A stretch of DNA of 64,000 nucleotides from assembly GCA_016806645.1 (NCBI GenBank), contig JACSYO010002017.1, positions 527,501 through 591,500 of the forward strand, read 5' to 3'. The position numbers were made by a program, and so were the translations under genes. Below the pieces are notes generated by a model. It did not search any database, was not told the DNA's origin, and worked only from the letters and a program-made list of their open reading frames with translations. This document shows positions 45,190 through 56,051 of the stretch, one piece after another (position 1 is the first letter of the stretch; each line of letters starts with the position of its first letter). The DNA comes from Ophiodon elongatus (taxonomy: Eukaryota; Chordata; Actinopteri; Perciformes; Hexagrammidae).

Positions 45190-47703
45190 ATGACACCTCC
45201 AAACTTGGCGTTGTATATCACATGTCTGTTCTTGACAAATATGGGTAAGCTGTGTTTTTTACTGCCTGTTGTTAGCTTTAAACTATTTGCTTGCATCTTT
45301 ACATACTAGCGTTAAATTACTTGTGTATTTGCTTTGCCTCTTTATTTTCTCCTCAGCTCCTATGGCAACTTCAAATCAATCATCATTACATTTTCAATCG
45401 GATGATGTCGGAGAAAGTGTGACTCTAACATGCGTCTGTGATGATGCTGCGCTGATATTTTACTGGTATAAGCAAACTCTGGGACAGAAACCAAAGCTGA
45501 TGTCTTCTTTCTATCGGTATAAAAATAACAGCACCTTCCACGATGAATATAAGAACAATCTACGTTTCTCACTGGAATATGAAAGCAGTAAAAGTCACTT
45601 GAAGATTTCAGATCTGCAAATTTCAGACTCAGCCACTTACTTCTGCGTTGCGAGCAATTTGTATAACTTAAAATTTTGCGAAAGCGCTACTGTTAATGTA
45701 AAAGGTTCAGGTTTGAACGTCCCAGTTTTGGTCCATCAGTCAGCATCTGAGACCATCCAGCCAGGAGGCTCTGTGACTCTGAACTGTACAGTTCACACTG
45801 GGACCTGTGATGGACAACACAGTGTTTACTGGTTCAAAGACTCTGAAGACTCTCATCCAGGACTCATTTACACCCATGGAGGCAGCAATGATCAGTGTGA
45901 GAGGAAACACAACACACAAACACACACCTGTAGCTACAACCTGCCCAATGTGTCTCATGATGGGACCTACTACTGTGCTGTTGCCTCGTGTGGACACATA
46001 CTGTTTGGAGACGGGATCAAGTTGGACTTTGACGGTTAGTAACAGCAGCAAAGGTTGTCTCACCTAATAATTAGTGATGATAACTGCTGAAAGGATAGAA
46101 GTCTGCCTAAATACGATATTCATTTGCAAATATTAATTACTGGTCACTGTAATAATTTCTTATGTCAACTTGCCATGAAGTGTTTCCTCCGCTGTGGGAG
46201 ACAGTAGACAAAATCTACAGTCCTTGTATCATGCAAATATGTAGCCAAAGCTAAAATGAAGGTTCAGCATTCTGAGTTAGCCAGGTCAAGTGCATAGCTT
46301 TGTTTCAGTAGTTATATGCAAGAATATTGCTTTCCTCGACCAAGTATCTCTTTGCCACAGGTCAGCACGGAAATAATCTCCATGGAAACACAAAACCTAC
46401 TAATATCAAAAGATAAACGGGCCATTTTGTCCCCTAGTGTGTTTTTTTTACAGCAGTCGTACTGTGGCAGATACTTCACTGGATGTGAACCGTTGAACAA
46501 TATGTCTTTCATTTGGCATGTGGTCTCTGAGTATTGTGTTTGGAAGCAACCCAGTCGCCTGAACAAAACGATGGTGTTATACGTTTCTGCAGACCACGGA
46601 TACGTTGAATCTCGACATTTCTGAAGCAAAAATATGTTTCAAATCAACATTTCTAGATACTTGTGTTTCTGAACTGAAAATACATTTTATATCAACGTTA
46701 CTAGATGAATATATTTTTGTGATACGTCAAAATCAGACGTAATTCGTGAGAAATTACATTTCCTAGAAACATTATTGTCAATGCATTTTGTAATATGGGA
46801 GAGTCATTTGTTGGAAGATACCCACTTGATTTGTCCAACTCAGACTGCTGAAGCCTTGTGTCAGTTACATTACTTAAATTTAAATAGCTTTAGAAAGGAG
46901 TCTTCTACAATGACCAATTCAACGTAGAAATGGGCATGTCAGTATTGATTTTTCAGATATACTTGAGAGAATGCAAATCTAATTATTTTAATTGAAAAAA
47001 GAAATTGAAAAAAAACACCTAAAATCCCTGTAACTTCTCTTGACGTCTGTCTCTCTTCAGATGACGGGGGCTCGCTGGTGTATTTCTTGAGTGGAGCTTT
47101 GACATTCACCACCATCCTGGTTGTTTTCCTGTCTTTCTCAGTGTATAAGATGAGCCAAAGAAACAGCCAAAGTCCAGGTAACTGTTAAACTTCAAATCTG
47201 ATGGCAAGTATTGAGTTCAAATCCCATTTGAATAACATGGCTTTCATTTTGTGTGTCCCAACCAGAGTGTAATGTAACATTTTCAGCGAGTTCTACTCAG
47301 AATACAGCGGTATGTAGAACTATTTTAAATCACGCAGCAATATCTTCATATGCTTTACATGTCGGCTACTGCTATAACATATGTGCAACATACAGTTATC
47401 AAGTTGTCAATATATTTTAAATTGACAACTTGACAATTATATGTTTTATTGACAAATGATTAATTCAAGAGCATTAATATAAAAGTTCCTCCATGACACC
47501 TGCCGGTTTCCGCACATGTCTCTCTTGTGCTGTATTGTTTATTATATCGATTAATAATAATTCATTTTATATTTGGCTACCAGTTATGTCAAGAAGCAGA
47601 GAACCTCCACTACGCTGCTTTAAGGGATCCCAGCGGCAACGGATCAAGAAGACAGAGGGACAACACCTTGTCTGAATGTGTGTACTCCAGCGTGAGGCCG
47701 TAG
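45190..47703 (+). CDS. nitr: NITR gene H, inhibitory type
   Basis: Exons: 45190-45244 (leader MTPPNLALYITCLFLTNM), 45357-46034 (V plus I), 47061-47177 (TM), 47266-47309 (linker) and 47584-47703 (tail, TAG), about 337 residues. V: LTCVCDD (an extra cysteine two residues after the first framework cysteine), FYWYKQTLG, DSATYFC and CDR3-like VASNLYNLKF. The J-like region is FCES, with another cysteine and neither glycine. The I domain is shared-type with FGDG but lacks four residues before the last cysteine (NLPNVSH where others have NLPMKNLNVSH). The TM exon is 9 nt shorter (YFLSGALTFTTILVVFLSFS, then QRNSQSP). Tail: ITIM LHYAAL and CVYSSV. AATAAA at 47779-47784. The extracellular deletion may distort the I domain, but the frame is open. 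Confidence 0.83.
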
Positions 47704-47789
47704 AGCCGGACATGATTCTGTGTACTAAGACATCTGTTATTGTTCCTGGAGCATGAACACTCACGGTTTCCCAAATTAAATAAATACAA

Positions 47790-48565
47790 AGGCTTGCCTT
47801 AAAATAAAACCTCTTCCACTGAAAAAAAACACTGTGGACTTTCACTGGTTATACCAATTGTTAAAGAACAACACTCACAGGTCTGCAGTGCTGGTGGTGT
47901 TCTCTACTCTGAAAGTTTCTACAATTCTAACAAGTCTGGCATCGCGGAAATCACGTTCACAGTGAGGACAAAACCACCACAGAACATTCTTCACAGGTTG
48001 TGTATTGTGCATGCTGCCACAAAGCCGGGTGTATGTAAAAAGCTATTTGCTGTTCACAGTAAAGAGGTGTTATCTCAAACCGTGTCTGTGGTTACAGGCA
48101 GGATGTCCCTTCATCACTGCTTCTCAATGTTTCTCTCTTTAGACTACAGTGGACAAGCATTGCTGCATAATGTTACTGTTTTCTTTTGCTCTGACATGAT
48201 ATAACTAGATGGAAAAAGACCTTTGAATCTGAGCTATAGACTCTATGCAGATCTAGTTTAAGCAGGTCTTTCACAGGACATGTGTTTTGATCCTTTACTA
48301 AGTTAGGAGCAGAGATGCCACAATGTTAGTGTAAGTATTGCAGTTACAGGGGAACACGTGAAGATGAGTGAGACCGAGAGCAGTGCTAATCCGCCTGTGA
48401 GAACAGTGTAGCGTCTCCTGTGGCTCTGGAGGAGTTTTGTCAAGTTTGGGTTTTGAAGACAACTTTATAGAGGGGAAAGAGGGAATTTGGCTAAGGGTAG
48501 AATATGAGGGGTGAATTAACTTGAGGCAGGAGAATATGAGAAGACAGTAGAGTTGCAGTAAATTA
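47790..48565. other. intergenic, nothing certain
   Basis: A weak echo of the NITR downstream flank near 48085-48120 ('tgtctgtggttacaggcagg'). No gene. Confidence 0.4.
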
Positions 48566-48572
48566 GACTTAC

Positions 48573-48920
48573 TTTGACATGGGAAGGTCCAACAAAGACA
48601 AGGAAGTCCACAGCCACATCTGTAGTATATTTTGCTCTGTAATGCATGAAGATAGCATACGTGAAAGGGCCCGTGACTTTGGAATGTCGGATCCATTGCT
48701 GTTGTTACACATGTGGTACTCGTTAGCTACCTCCTCTGGGGAATGCTCCTTGACCTGGAGGATGGAGGAGTAGGTATGCCTATATTGCTTGAAATATACG
48801 ACACATCCTAGCAGGTCACAGAGATATCTGAACACGTTTAATCCAAACCCACTCCGGGGAGTAGCGCTCTTCCAGCAGCACATTGTTGTCCAGGGAACTC
48901 AGAGAAATCCAGCCGCTTCT
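48573..48920 (-). pseudogene. possible degenerate exon, family unknown
   Basis: On the minus strand a coding-like stretch ends at a good donor (AAA then GTAAGT, 48572-48567). In one frame, about 48660 to 48573, it reads TYAIFMHYRAKYTTDVAVDF, then LVFVGPSHVK. The plausible upstream continuation, YSSILQVKEHSPEEVANEYH, lies in another frame, so a frameshift near 48680 would be needed. Composition and hydrophobic patterning look protein-like. I do not recognise the family and see no partner exons. It may be a relic of an unrelated gene or a chance open stretch. Confidence 0.25.
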
Positions 48921-48929
48921 TGGAACAAC

Positions 48930-50629
48930 TTCAACTCTGTCTTTCTTTGTAGCAAAGATTTCCAGAAACTGGATCACATTTTCATTGATCCTTTAGCCAC
49001 TCTCCCTCCTCTTTCTGTTCTCCTCCATGCTTACTTTGTTAGTTTTTTTCCCTCCCTCAGGCGTGTCCCATTTATCACTTTCCCAACCTTCCCTTTCTGT
49101 CAAGGTTGAAAAGGGCTACTCCGTACTTTATCTTTTCACCCTTTCGACTGCAGCCGTCCACACAGGCCACATTTCACTTTAGGTTTACACACACAACTGC
49201 GGCCCAAAGTGTGTTATAGGCTTCAGCACTCTTAGTTTTTAATTAGATAAACTTAACTTGAACCTGCTACATTTGATTGACATTCTACATGTTTGGACTG
49301 CAGGCCAGACCAATAACCCTATGATGCTTCTCCATTCCATGACTAAATGATAAGGAATGCCACAATTAAGCTGCATGGGGTCCCAGCTAGAGGTCTTCAC
49401 AGGTCCACTCTGATTTGAAGAACCAAGACTCGACCCAGGACCTGAGTCAGACCCGGGTCTGTGTTCACTGCCACAGGTGTCATGTCATGTCTGCGTGTCA
49501 ATATGTCTATAATACCTCAGTGGAGGTTAAATAGAACTTTTTGACTATCTTCGTCTTTAGAACATTACTAGCAAAGTGGCTGCTTGTTAATTGATTGTGT
49601 AGCGGAGTTAATGATTCCACTTGCCAACACTGGCCATTATTTGTAATTACTACTGTTATTACTAATCCATATTATTTATATATTATTTCCTGTTATTTTT
49701 GTCTATCATTTACAATGTATTATTATTAGTTTCCCACTGGGACTAGCGTGTTGGGTGGCATTAGAGCCCTCTGCTGGGTCCCTGCAGACTTGGGCGGTGC
49801 GCCCCGTATATTGTTACCAGTCTGCTGTACACTATCTCCATGCTTGCTGTCTCCGTGAATAAACGGCTGGTTGGAGCCAAACCGTAATCAAGTGTGCCTG
49901 GATTAATACACAACGCAAGAGAGAGAGTACACAACTGCTACAATTACACATCATGCTGCTGGTGTTGATTAACCGCTTGTTTTATTAGGATCTGTGAAAA
50001 CCTCTAACAGAGACAGACAAGTGTGTTTTACATAGGTGTAGGGGGGAAATAATGTGGTTTCTTACGAACCTCTTCCCCTTCCTGTTTCAGTACACATTAC
50101 AGGGGGCTAATCATAGTCACTGACCCAAGGAAAGACTATCACCACAGCTCAGACAGTAGAGCCATTTTCTGTATGGTTAGTTGGGCTATCTGCTCTCATT
50201 TTACTGAACCCTCTGATACACAATGGTATCATATCAAACTAGATGACAGGTCCCTTGACCTCTCACCTCAAAATATGTGAATGAAAATGGATTCTATCCA
50301 AGAGCCTCCCCTTTACAGACATGCCCACTTTATGCTAATCCCATGCATTTTGGGGTCTTTTGCATGATGAATATTTGTTATTTTCACCTATTCTACAAAT
50401 TATGTATTTGAATATTTCCGCATACTGGGATCCCACCGGAACTATCCCACAGGAATGTAAAATTATGTAATATATTAAAAACCTGTCTGTTTAGTTGAAG
50501 CAAAAGCTGATCTTATATTCTGCAGTGAGTAGCATTGATGCTAGTAATCTTTGTTTTCAGAAACGTCTAGATCCGGGGAGGGATCTGTTAAAGGCAATCA
50601 GGTTATCCATTTATTTCTTTTTCATCTTG
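48930..50629. other. intergenic, nothing certain
   Basis: The region 50230-50400 ('tcccttgacctctcacctca', 'catgcattttggggtctttt') resembles a dispersed fish repeat as I recall it, but no second copy is present here. No gene. Confidence 0.35.
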
Positions 50630-50631
50630 TT

Positions 50632-50747
50632 ATCAAGGATCACTCGTGGTTACGATGATTCACATTTTTTGAAAATATATTTTATTGACTGAATATTTTA
50701 TTGACTGTTTTATATCGTCGTTGACTGCTGACTCCTCCCTCTAAGAA
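50632..50747 (+). repeat. inverted-repeat arm, left
   Basis: Contains 'atatattttattgactg', 'tattttattgac' and 'gttttatatcgtc'. The reverse complement of 52515-52630 carries the same words in the same order, with scattered substitutions. Confidence 0.75.
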
Positions 50748-52514
50748 CAAGTCTAGTATGTTAAAGGTCACATTTTGGCCTTTGTTGTGGCTCATACTGT
50801 GATCTGGGAGGGGTTTAATGCAGTAAGCACCTGCTTACTTTTTAAAGCAGGCAGCGCAGGAGACGAGTATTAAGACATCAATGTGAACCTTGGAGATTTT
50901 CTAAATGTATCCCTTTGTGCATGATTGTTTTACTCACAGCAACTTTATCATGATTTGAAATAATTGACTATAATACTCAAATGCCTAAAGCAAATGACTC
51001 AGCTTCAAAGTGTGTGTTCAGTTTGTGAAACTAGTTCTCATGTTTACGTTTGAGGATTGAGTGTCTTTTATTTGTCTTTTAAAAGTCATTAAAATGTGCA
51101 AATGAAAAATAAACAATACCCGAAAAGCCTGGCCTTGCATGACCATACATATGCAGTGGTATGTGTAATAAAACCACATATACAGTTTTGTTCAGTATAT
51201 GCAGAATAAAATCCTGTTGCTATGAATCATAGTACTAGTAGTAGTAGTTTGTCAATGATAATGGTCTCAGCATGTAGTCCAGTCCGACAAATTAGTTGAT
51301 GCAACACAAATGAACAACATGATGGAGTAAAGCAGAAACGTGACTATTTTTACACATAATCATGATGGGGTCGGTTCAATTTTAAAGTGGTGAGACAATT
51401 AAAGAAAAACTACAATTCTTTGTAGGATTGTTACGAGAACTACGACCATGCAAAACAAACCATTGCATCCCTCACAGATTTAGCATCAGTGGCAACACTG
51501 TTGCATGTAGACAAACTGCACAACATTTTTATAAAGTATTTAGAATATTGAGTATTTGGTTATTCACCAACGAAAGACCACCTGCAAAACAACGGAACAT
51601 ATTTATTTTCATTTGTTGAACTTTAAATTATGTTTGTGTGAAAGCAAGTAAGTGTACAACGAGTGTGTCGTTATGTAAATTCACTCAGTGAGAACATTAT
51701 TCTGTATATCTTTTGTAATGTTTTATGTTCAATGACATTTCAGCTTCAAAGAAAACAGGCCACACCTTTCCCGGTCAGTATCTTTTCAAAGCCGTCTTGT
51801 GGTTGTCAGAGGAGACCGTTCTATACATTCGAAGAGTCTGTGCTCTTCTTGCGTTTCTGTGCCAGTGGTTTCAAGCAGGATGTCTTCATTTTGTTGCCAG
51901 TAACCCTGTGTAACTCCACCAGTTAGACTTTCCGTGAATCACAGGAACCTATCTTTGTGATCAAACTATATGTTTAGAAGCAGCAGTTCAGTGATGTCCC
52001 ATAACAGTGTGTTTCTTTGTGCTTAACCACACAGCTTGTGAGTAAAAAACACAGAGGTTATGTTGCGCTGTGGTTAGAAAAACCTGAACAAAGCTGAAGG
52101 GTTAATAAGACAATAGATTCAAAGTATTTTCACTGCTGCTGGATTTTTTTATTGCCTTTTAGTCATTGTTCACAAATTCATTGTATGCTTAAACTAGAAA
52201 GGTTCACTCATGGAGAGCAGAACTCCGCTAGGTGTGTCTGCAACCACCACGACTGTAATGTTTGATTGAATGACACGTTTTTCACTTGCACGTCGCACGC
52301 AACACATACGCTCTCATTTTAATCTTTGCAGCAGTCCGCCCTGGGTCTGTGCAGCTAAATTGCAGTTCACTCTGTAACACCTCATGTTGACTTTTTAACA
52401 CTCTGGCACAGCAGGGCGTTTAGTTACATTAGCTGTTAGCTCTGTTAGCCAAACACAGCTAACAGCTAACTAGCTCTCCTCCTACCGACATAATAAGAGA
52501 AGAAACGTCATATG
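50748..52514. other. sequence between inverted arms
   Basis: No transposase or other gene is visible. About 51800-51920 is a diverged NITR downstream-flank copy ('gccagtggtttcaagcagga', 'tgtcttcattttgttgccag'). A short inverted repeat TTAGCTGTTAGCT/AGCTAACAGCTAA sits at 52429-52469. A short stretch at 51427-51546 reads like an exon (CYENYDHAKQTIASL) but has no support. Confidence 0.45.
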
Positions 52515-52630
52515 AAAAGTAGGGAGGAGGTCATCAGTCAATGACGATATAAAACCGTCAATAAAATATACAGTCAATAAAATATATTTCAAAAGTTGTG
52601 AATCACCCCAACCACAAGAGGTCCTTGAGC
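52515..52630 (-). repeat. inverted-repeat arm, right
   Basis: Partner of 50632-50747 in opposite orientation, about 200 bp below the 3' end of the minus-strand gene J. Confidence 0.75.
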
Positions 52631-52836
52631 CTACAGTCATGAATGAGCACAAAAACAATTAGGCTGATGGGTCCAGCAGTATGAGAGATTAGCCGTGGAC
52701 AGACACAGAGATGCAAACACATACACACACACAACCGAATGCATAATCTCACCCTACAAACAGTAGCTTTGTCAAAGTTGCTGTTATTGAGAAAATTGTA
52801 AGACAGTCAAATAACTAAATAATGTGTCAAAAATGA

Positions 52837-54215
52837 TTATTTTTCTCCTGCGATAGCATAACTTTTACAAAGATCCTGAGCTGAATATATATTAAAGCCA
52901 AACTCTGCATTTAAGACTTCACCAGCTCTTACCGATGTAAACCAGGAGACAAATAGTTACAAAAAAACAGAGAATCAGAGTTCTAATGATGGAGAGCCAG
53001 ACTAAGGTTCTCATTTGTGCCCTTTGTTCTTCACCATCATCTTTGACGAGCAGCTTGCTTCCATTACCGAACAGCACTTCCCCGCAGGAGGCCACAGCAC
53101 AGTAGTAAGTTCCAGCATCTGAGGAGCTCAGGTTCACCTTCTGCAAATGGTAGTCGCAGCTCTGTGAAGGACGCCCTGGTGGTGTGGAGACGTGTTTACA
53201 CTGATCCCCGCCTGTCTGAAGGACGCCTTGGCGAGCTCCGTGTCGGAACCAGTAAACACTGTGTTCTCCATCACAGGTACCAGAGTGTATGGTACAGTTG
53301 AAAGTCACGGTGCCTCCTGACTGGATGGTCTCAGATACTGGCCACTGGACTATTTCGTTGAGGTTGACTCCTACAAACCAGAGAAAATAGGAACTTTTTA
53401 AATTTTCTTTTCAAAAAGGGGTTTAACATGAGAATTAGCCTCTTTTTTATCCAGTTATTTTTCTGTGAACATATATGAAAACTTCTAATAAACAGCATAT
53501 TTCAGTTCGACAAGTGTTGATTGGAAAGTTCCTTTGACTACAAATATCAAGTGTTATATAATCTATGACGCATATGTACTATTGTTTAAACACTATAATC
53601 AAACGAACGCTGACAATTTTGTAAATACATGAGGTGATTAAAAGTAAATAAGATGATTTGCTACTTCTGCATTTCATCTCAAGTAAAAGCCAATGAAAAA
53701 GAACAGCACGATACCTTTGACGCTTAGAAATACCCCCTCTCCAAATTCCGCCGTGTTGGAGTGTGTGCTTCCACAGAAGTATGTGGCTGAATCTGATATG
53801 TGGACGTCAGAGATGTTTAAATGATTCATCCCGTATTTCCTTTGCACAGAGAAACGAGGGTTCTTCTCCAACCAGTGGAAGACTTTGGATGATTCATCAT
53901 ATTTGTAAAAATTAGACAGGAGATCAGGTCCACCTCCTACGGTTTGTCGGTACCAGGAGAAGTGCATTGCCACTTGGGTATTGTAGAAACAATGTAAAGT
54001 CACATTGTCCCCAACGCTGGCGGATATAACCCCAGTGTCCTGTTTCACTGCTGCCGACTGGATCCCTGCCGACAGGTGAACTAGGTCAAAAAGAGACAAA
54101 AGTTTAGAAGCATAAGCTCACATTACGTTTTTGGCCTTATCTAGACACTCATACACCGAAAATATTTTATATTAAGAGACTTACATATCCCACAGACGAT
54201 CATATACAAGTGCAT
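52837..54215 (-). CDS. nitr: NITR gene J, candidate activating type
   Basis: Minus-strand exons: 54215-54185 (leader MHLYMIVCGI), 54080-53715 (V; an in-frame alternative acceptor lies 15 nt downstream) and 53370-52933 (I plus TM). Then either read-through to TGA at 52921-52919 (tail GKSW) or a spliced exon 52880-52837 (AQDLCKSYAIAGEK, TAA), giving about 282 or 292 residues. V: LHCFYNT, FSWYRQTVG, DSATYFC and an intact FGEG. I: FNC, GTCDGEHSVYWF, DAGTYYCAVASCGE and FGNG. The membrane segment is WLSIIRTLILCFFVTICLLV, with an arginine inside it, and neither tail has an ITIM. Activating NITRs, such as zebrafish NITR9, use an intramembrane arginine to pair with DAP12. V and I are on separate exons and I is fused to TM, unlike the plus-strand genes. 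The role is inferred; the gene structure is well supported. Confidence 0.8.
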
Positions 54216-54281
54216 CTCAGAGGTCTCAAGAACAAAAAGGTTTGATCGAAAGAGCAGAAACCAGCTTAGAAATCAGGTTAC

Positions 54282-54291
54282 GTTTGATTGG
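54282..54291 (-). promoter_or_regulatory. CCAATCAAAC box of gene J
   Basis: Seen on the plus strand as GTTTGATTGG, 66 bases upstream of the gene J ATG. The same box and spacing class as in the plus-strand NITR genes, despite the opposite orientation and different exon plan. Confidence 0.65.
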
Positions 54292-54299
54292 TTGCTAAG

Positions 54300-56040
54300 A
54301 GGGTCAAACTGTGTGACACTTGAAAACATCCGTCTTGGCGTCAGTGAGGATTGCAAAACAATGTAAAATGCAGTTCTAGGCATCTCGTCAACACAGGTTG
54401 GACAGTTTACAGAAAGTGAGATGAGAAATTATAACTTCTTCTGAAGCCACATCGGATGATATTGTCAATAATTTAGTAAAAAAACGTTTATGCAATCTTG
54501 TATTAAAAATTTTATCCCAACATTTTTAGGTTGTTGTATTTCACTTTGAGCCAGCCACCAAAAAAAGCATAATTTGAGGATGTTCATCTTTTCCTGTTAG
54601 GAAAATAGAGTCACTTGTATATGTTTTCCTTCTTTTCCTTCTTGTTTGTGTTTTTTTGTGTTTTATAGAGTGATTATGAGGTTTCATAAAACAGTAAATT
54701 TAGATTTTTTTTTTTTATCATTCCAGGACACTTTTAAAGAACCCCTCCAGAAATGTTTTTGACACATACTGTAAAAATTCTACTTTGTCTGATATGGATT
54801 TCTAACACACAAAAAAAGTCCAATTATGCTTTCTTTTCTCTCATAATCTATGAATATGTAGATATTTTACATTACAGATGTTTAACTGCTGGACACATTC
54901 TCAGTGTGTGTGCACTGGAGGTTTCAAGTTTTCACATCACACTAAAGAGTGGACGAAAAACTAGTCGTGATATCACAAAATCCTGCTTGTGTGCACACTT
55001 CTCACTGTCAGGATTTTAGGCTTTAACTGGTTATGAAACAGTCTCAAATAAGTACTGATGCTTCTACATGACCTCTATAAGTAAAAGAGACCATCAGCAA
55101 CAAGTTATCCTTAGTGCTTGTCATCAGTGCCATTGGGTCTGATCCCGTGAAAAATCAGACTAAATCAAGCAGGTTCACCAGAACCACAGCCCAGACTCCA
55201 GCGGGGCCTCCGTCAGTAAACCAGCCCGCTGCGGACCGACCCGGATACGGCTTTGCTGCTACTTTCGACCTGCTGTCAGGGCCGTATTGCTGGAGGGAAC
55301 GGAGGCATGGGAGAACCAGATCCAGGACTGCGGGGGTCAGACTGTCCCCTCCTGTGGTAAAATGAGAGGTTTTCTAAATGGAGGCTGGTGCTCGGAAACA
55401 CGGTCACCTTTGACCAAAGGGAAGGCCGAAATCAACACAATATGAAAGTTCCTCGTAGTAGCTTCAAAAAGAAATCCAAGGTGAGCACCAAGGAACTTCC
55501 CTCCTTTGGCAGATGAATGTGAAAACAGCCTCTTGTGTCAAAATCTGCACATACATCTTACTGCAAGGTGAAGCTCAAACATGTAACCGAGGTAACAATA
55601 GCCAAATCAAGAACTCAGAGTGTTTATTGCAATGAGAAAGAAATTGCATGGCCATGGCAGACAAAGATCTGCAGTGCCACCTCAAAGGGACAAGTTGAAC
55701 TTATGTGGTGAGCAGGAGTCAACTGATTACGCAAGAAGAGAAAGAATGGTAGTGTGCACATGAGCGGTGGCTCCTCTTATCTGATAAAAGTAGCTTCTGT
55801 CTGTGGCTGTTTGTTCTACCCATCTGGTCAACACCTCACTCTGTCACTGTGATCTCGGATTTGATAGATACGACATATTGTGGCAATAGGCTACATCTCT
55901 AGCTCCATAATGCTGACCCCTGGTGCAACAGATATTTGGTGGTGAAAGATTTGAGCTCCCTTACATGAACCATTCGATACCCCGCCCCTTTTCAATGAAA
56001 GCCCCTTTAAGTGTTATAAAGTGCACCTGCTGCGACACGG
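54300..56040. other. intergenic between J and K
   Basis: No gene recognised. The open frame at 55114-55365 is GC-richer than its surroundings but has no domain. The region separates the divergently transcribed J (minus) and K (plus). Confidence 0.4.
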
Positions 56041-56051
56041 GTAAATGCACA

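Noticed and set aside
51427..51546. Short exon-like stretch reading CYENYDHAKQTIASLTDLAS
   Set aside because: It resembles helical protein, possibly a RhoGEF-like segment, but is isolated, ends in a stop after about 40 codons and has no partner exons.
52429..52469. 13-bp inverted repeat TTAGCTGTTAGCT / AGCTAACAGCTAA
   Set aside because: GCTAAC/GTTAGC words are very common low-complexity material in fish DNA and also occur near 2115 and 2145. No further structure is seen.
55114..55365. GC-rich 83-codon open frame between J and K
   Set aside because: No domain, no splice context and no repeat relationship; probably chance.
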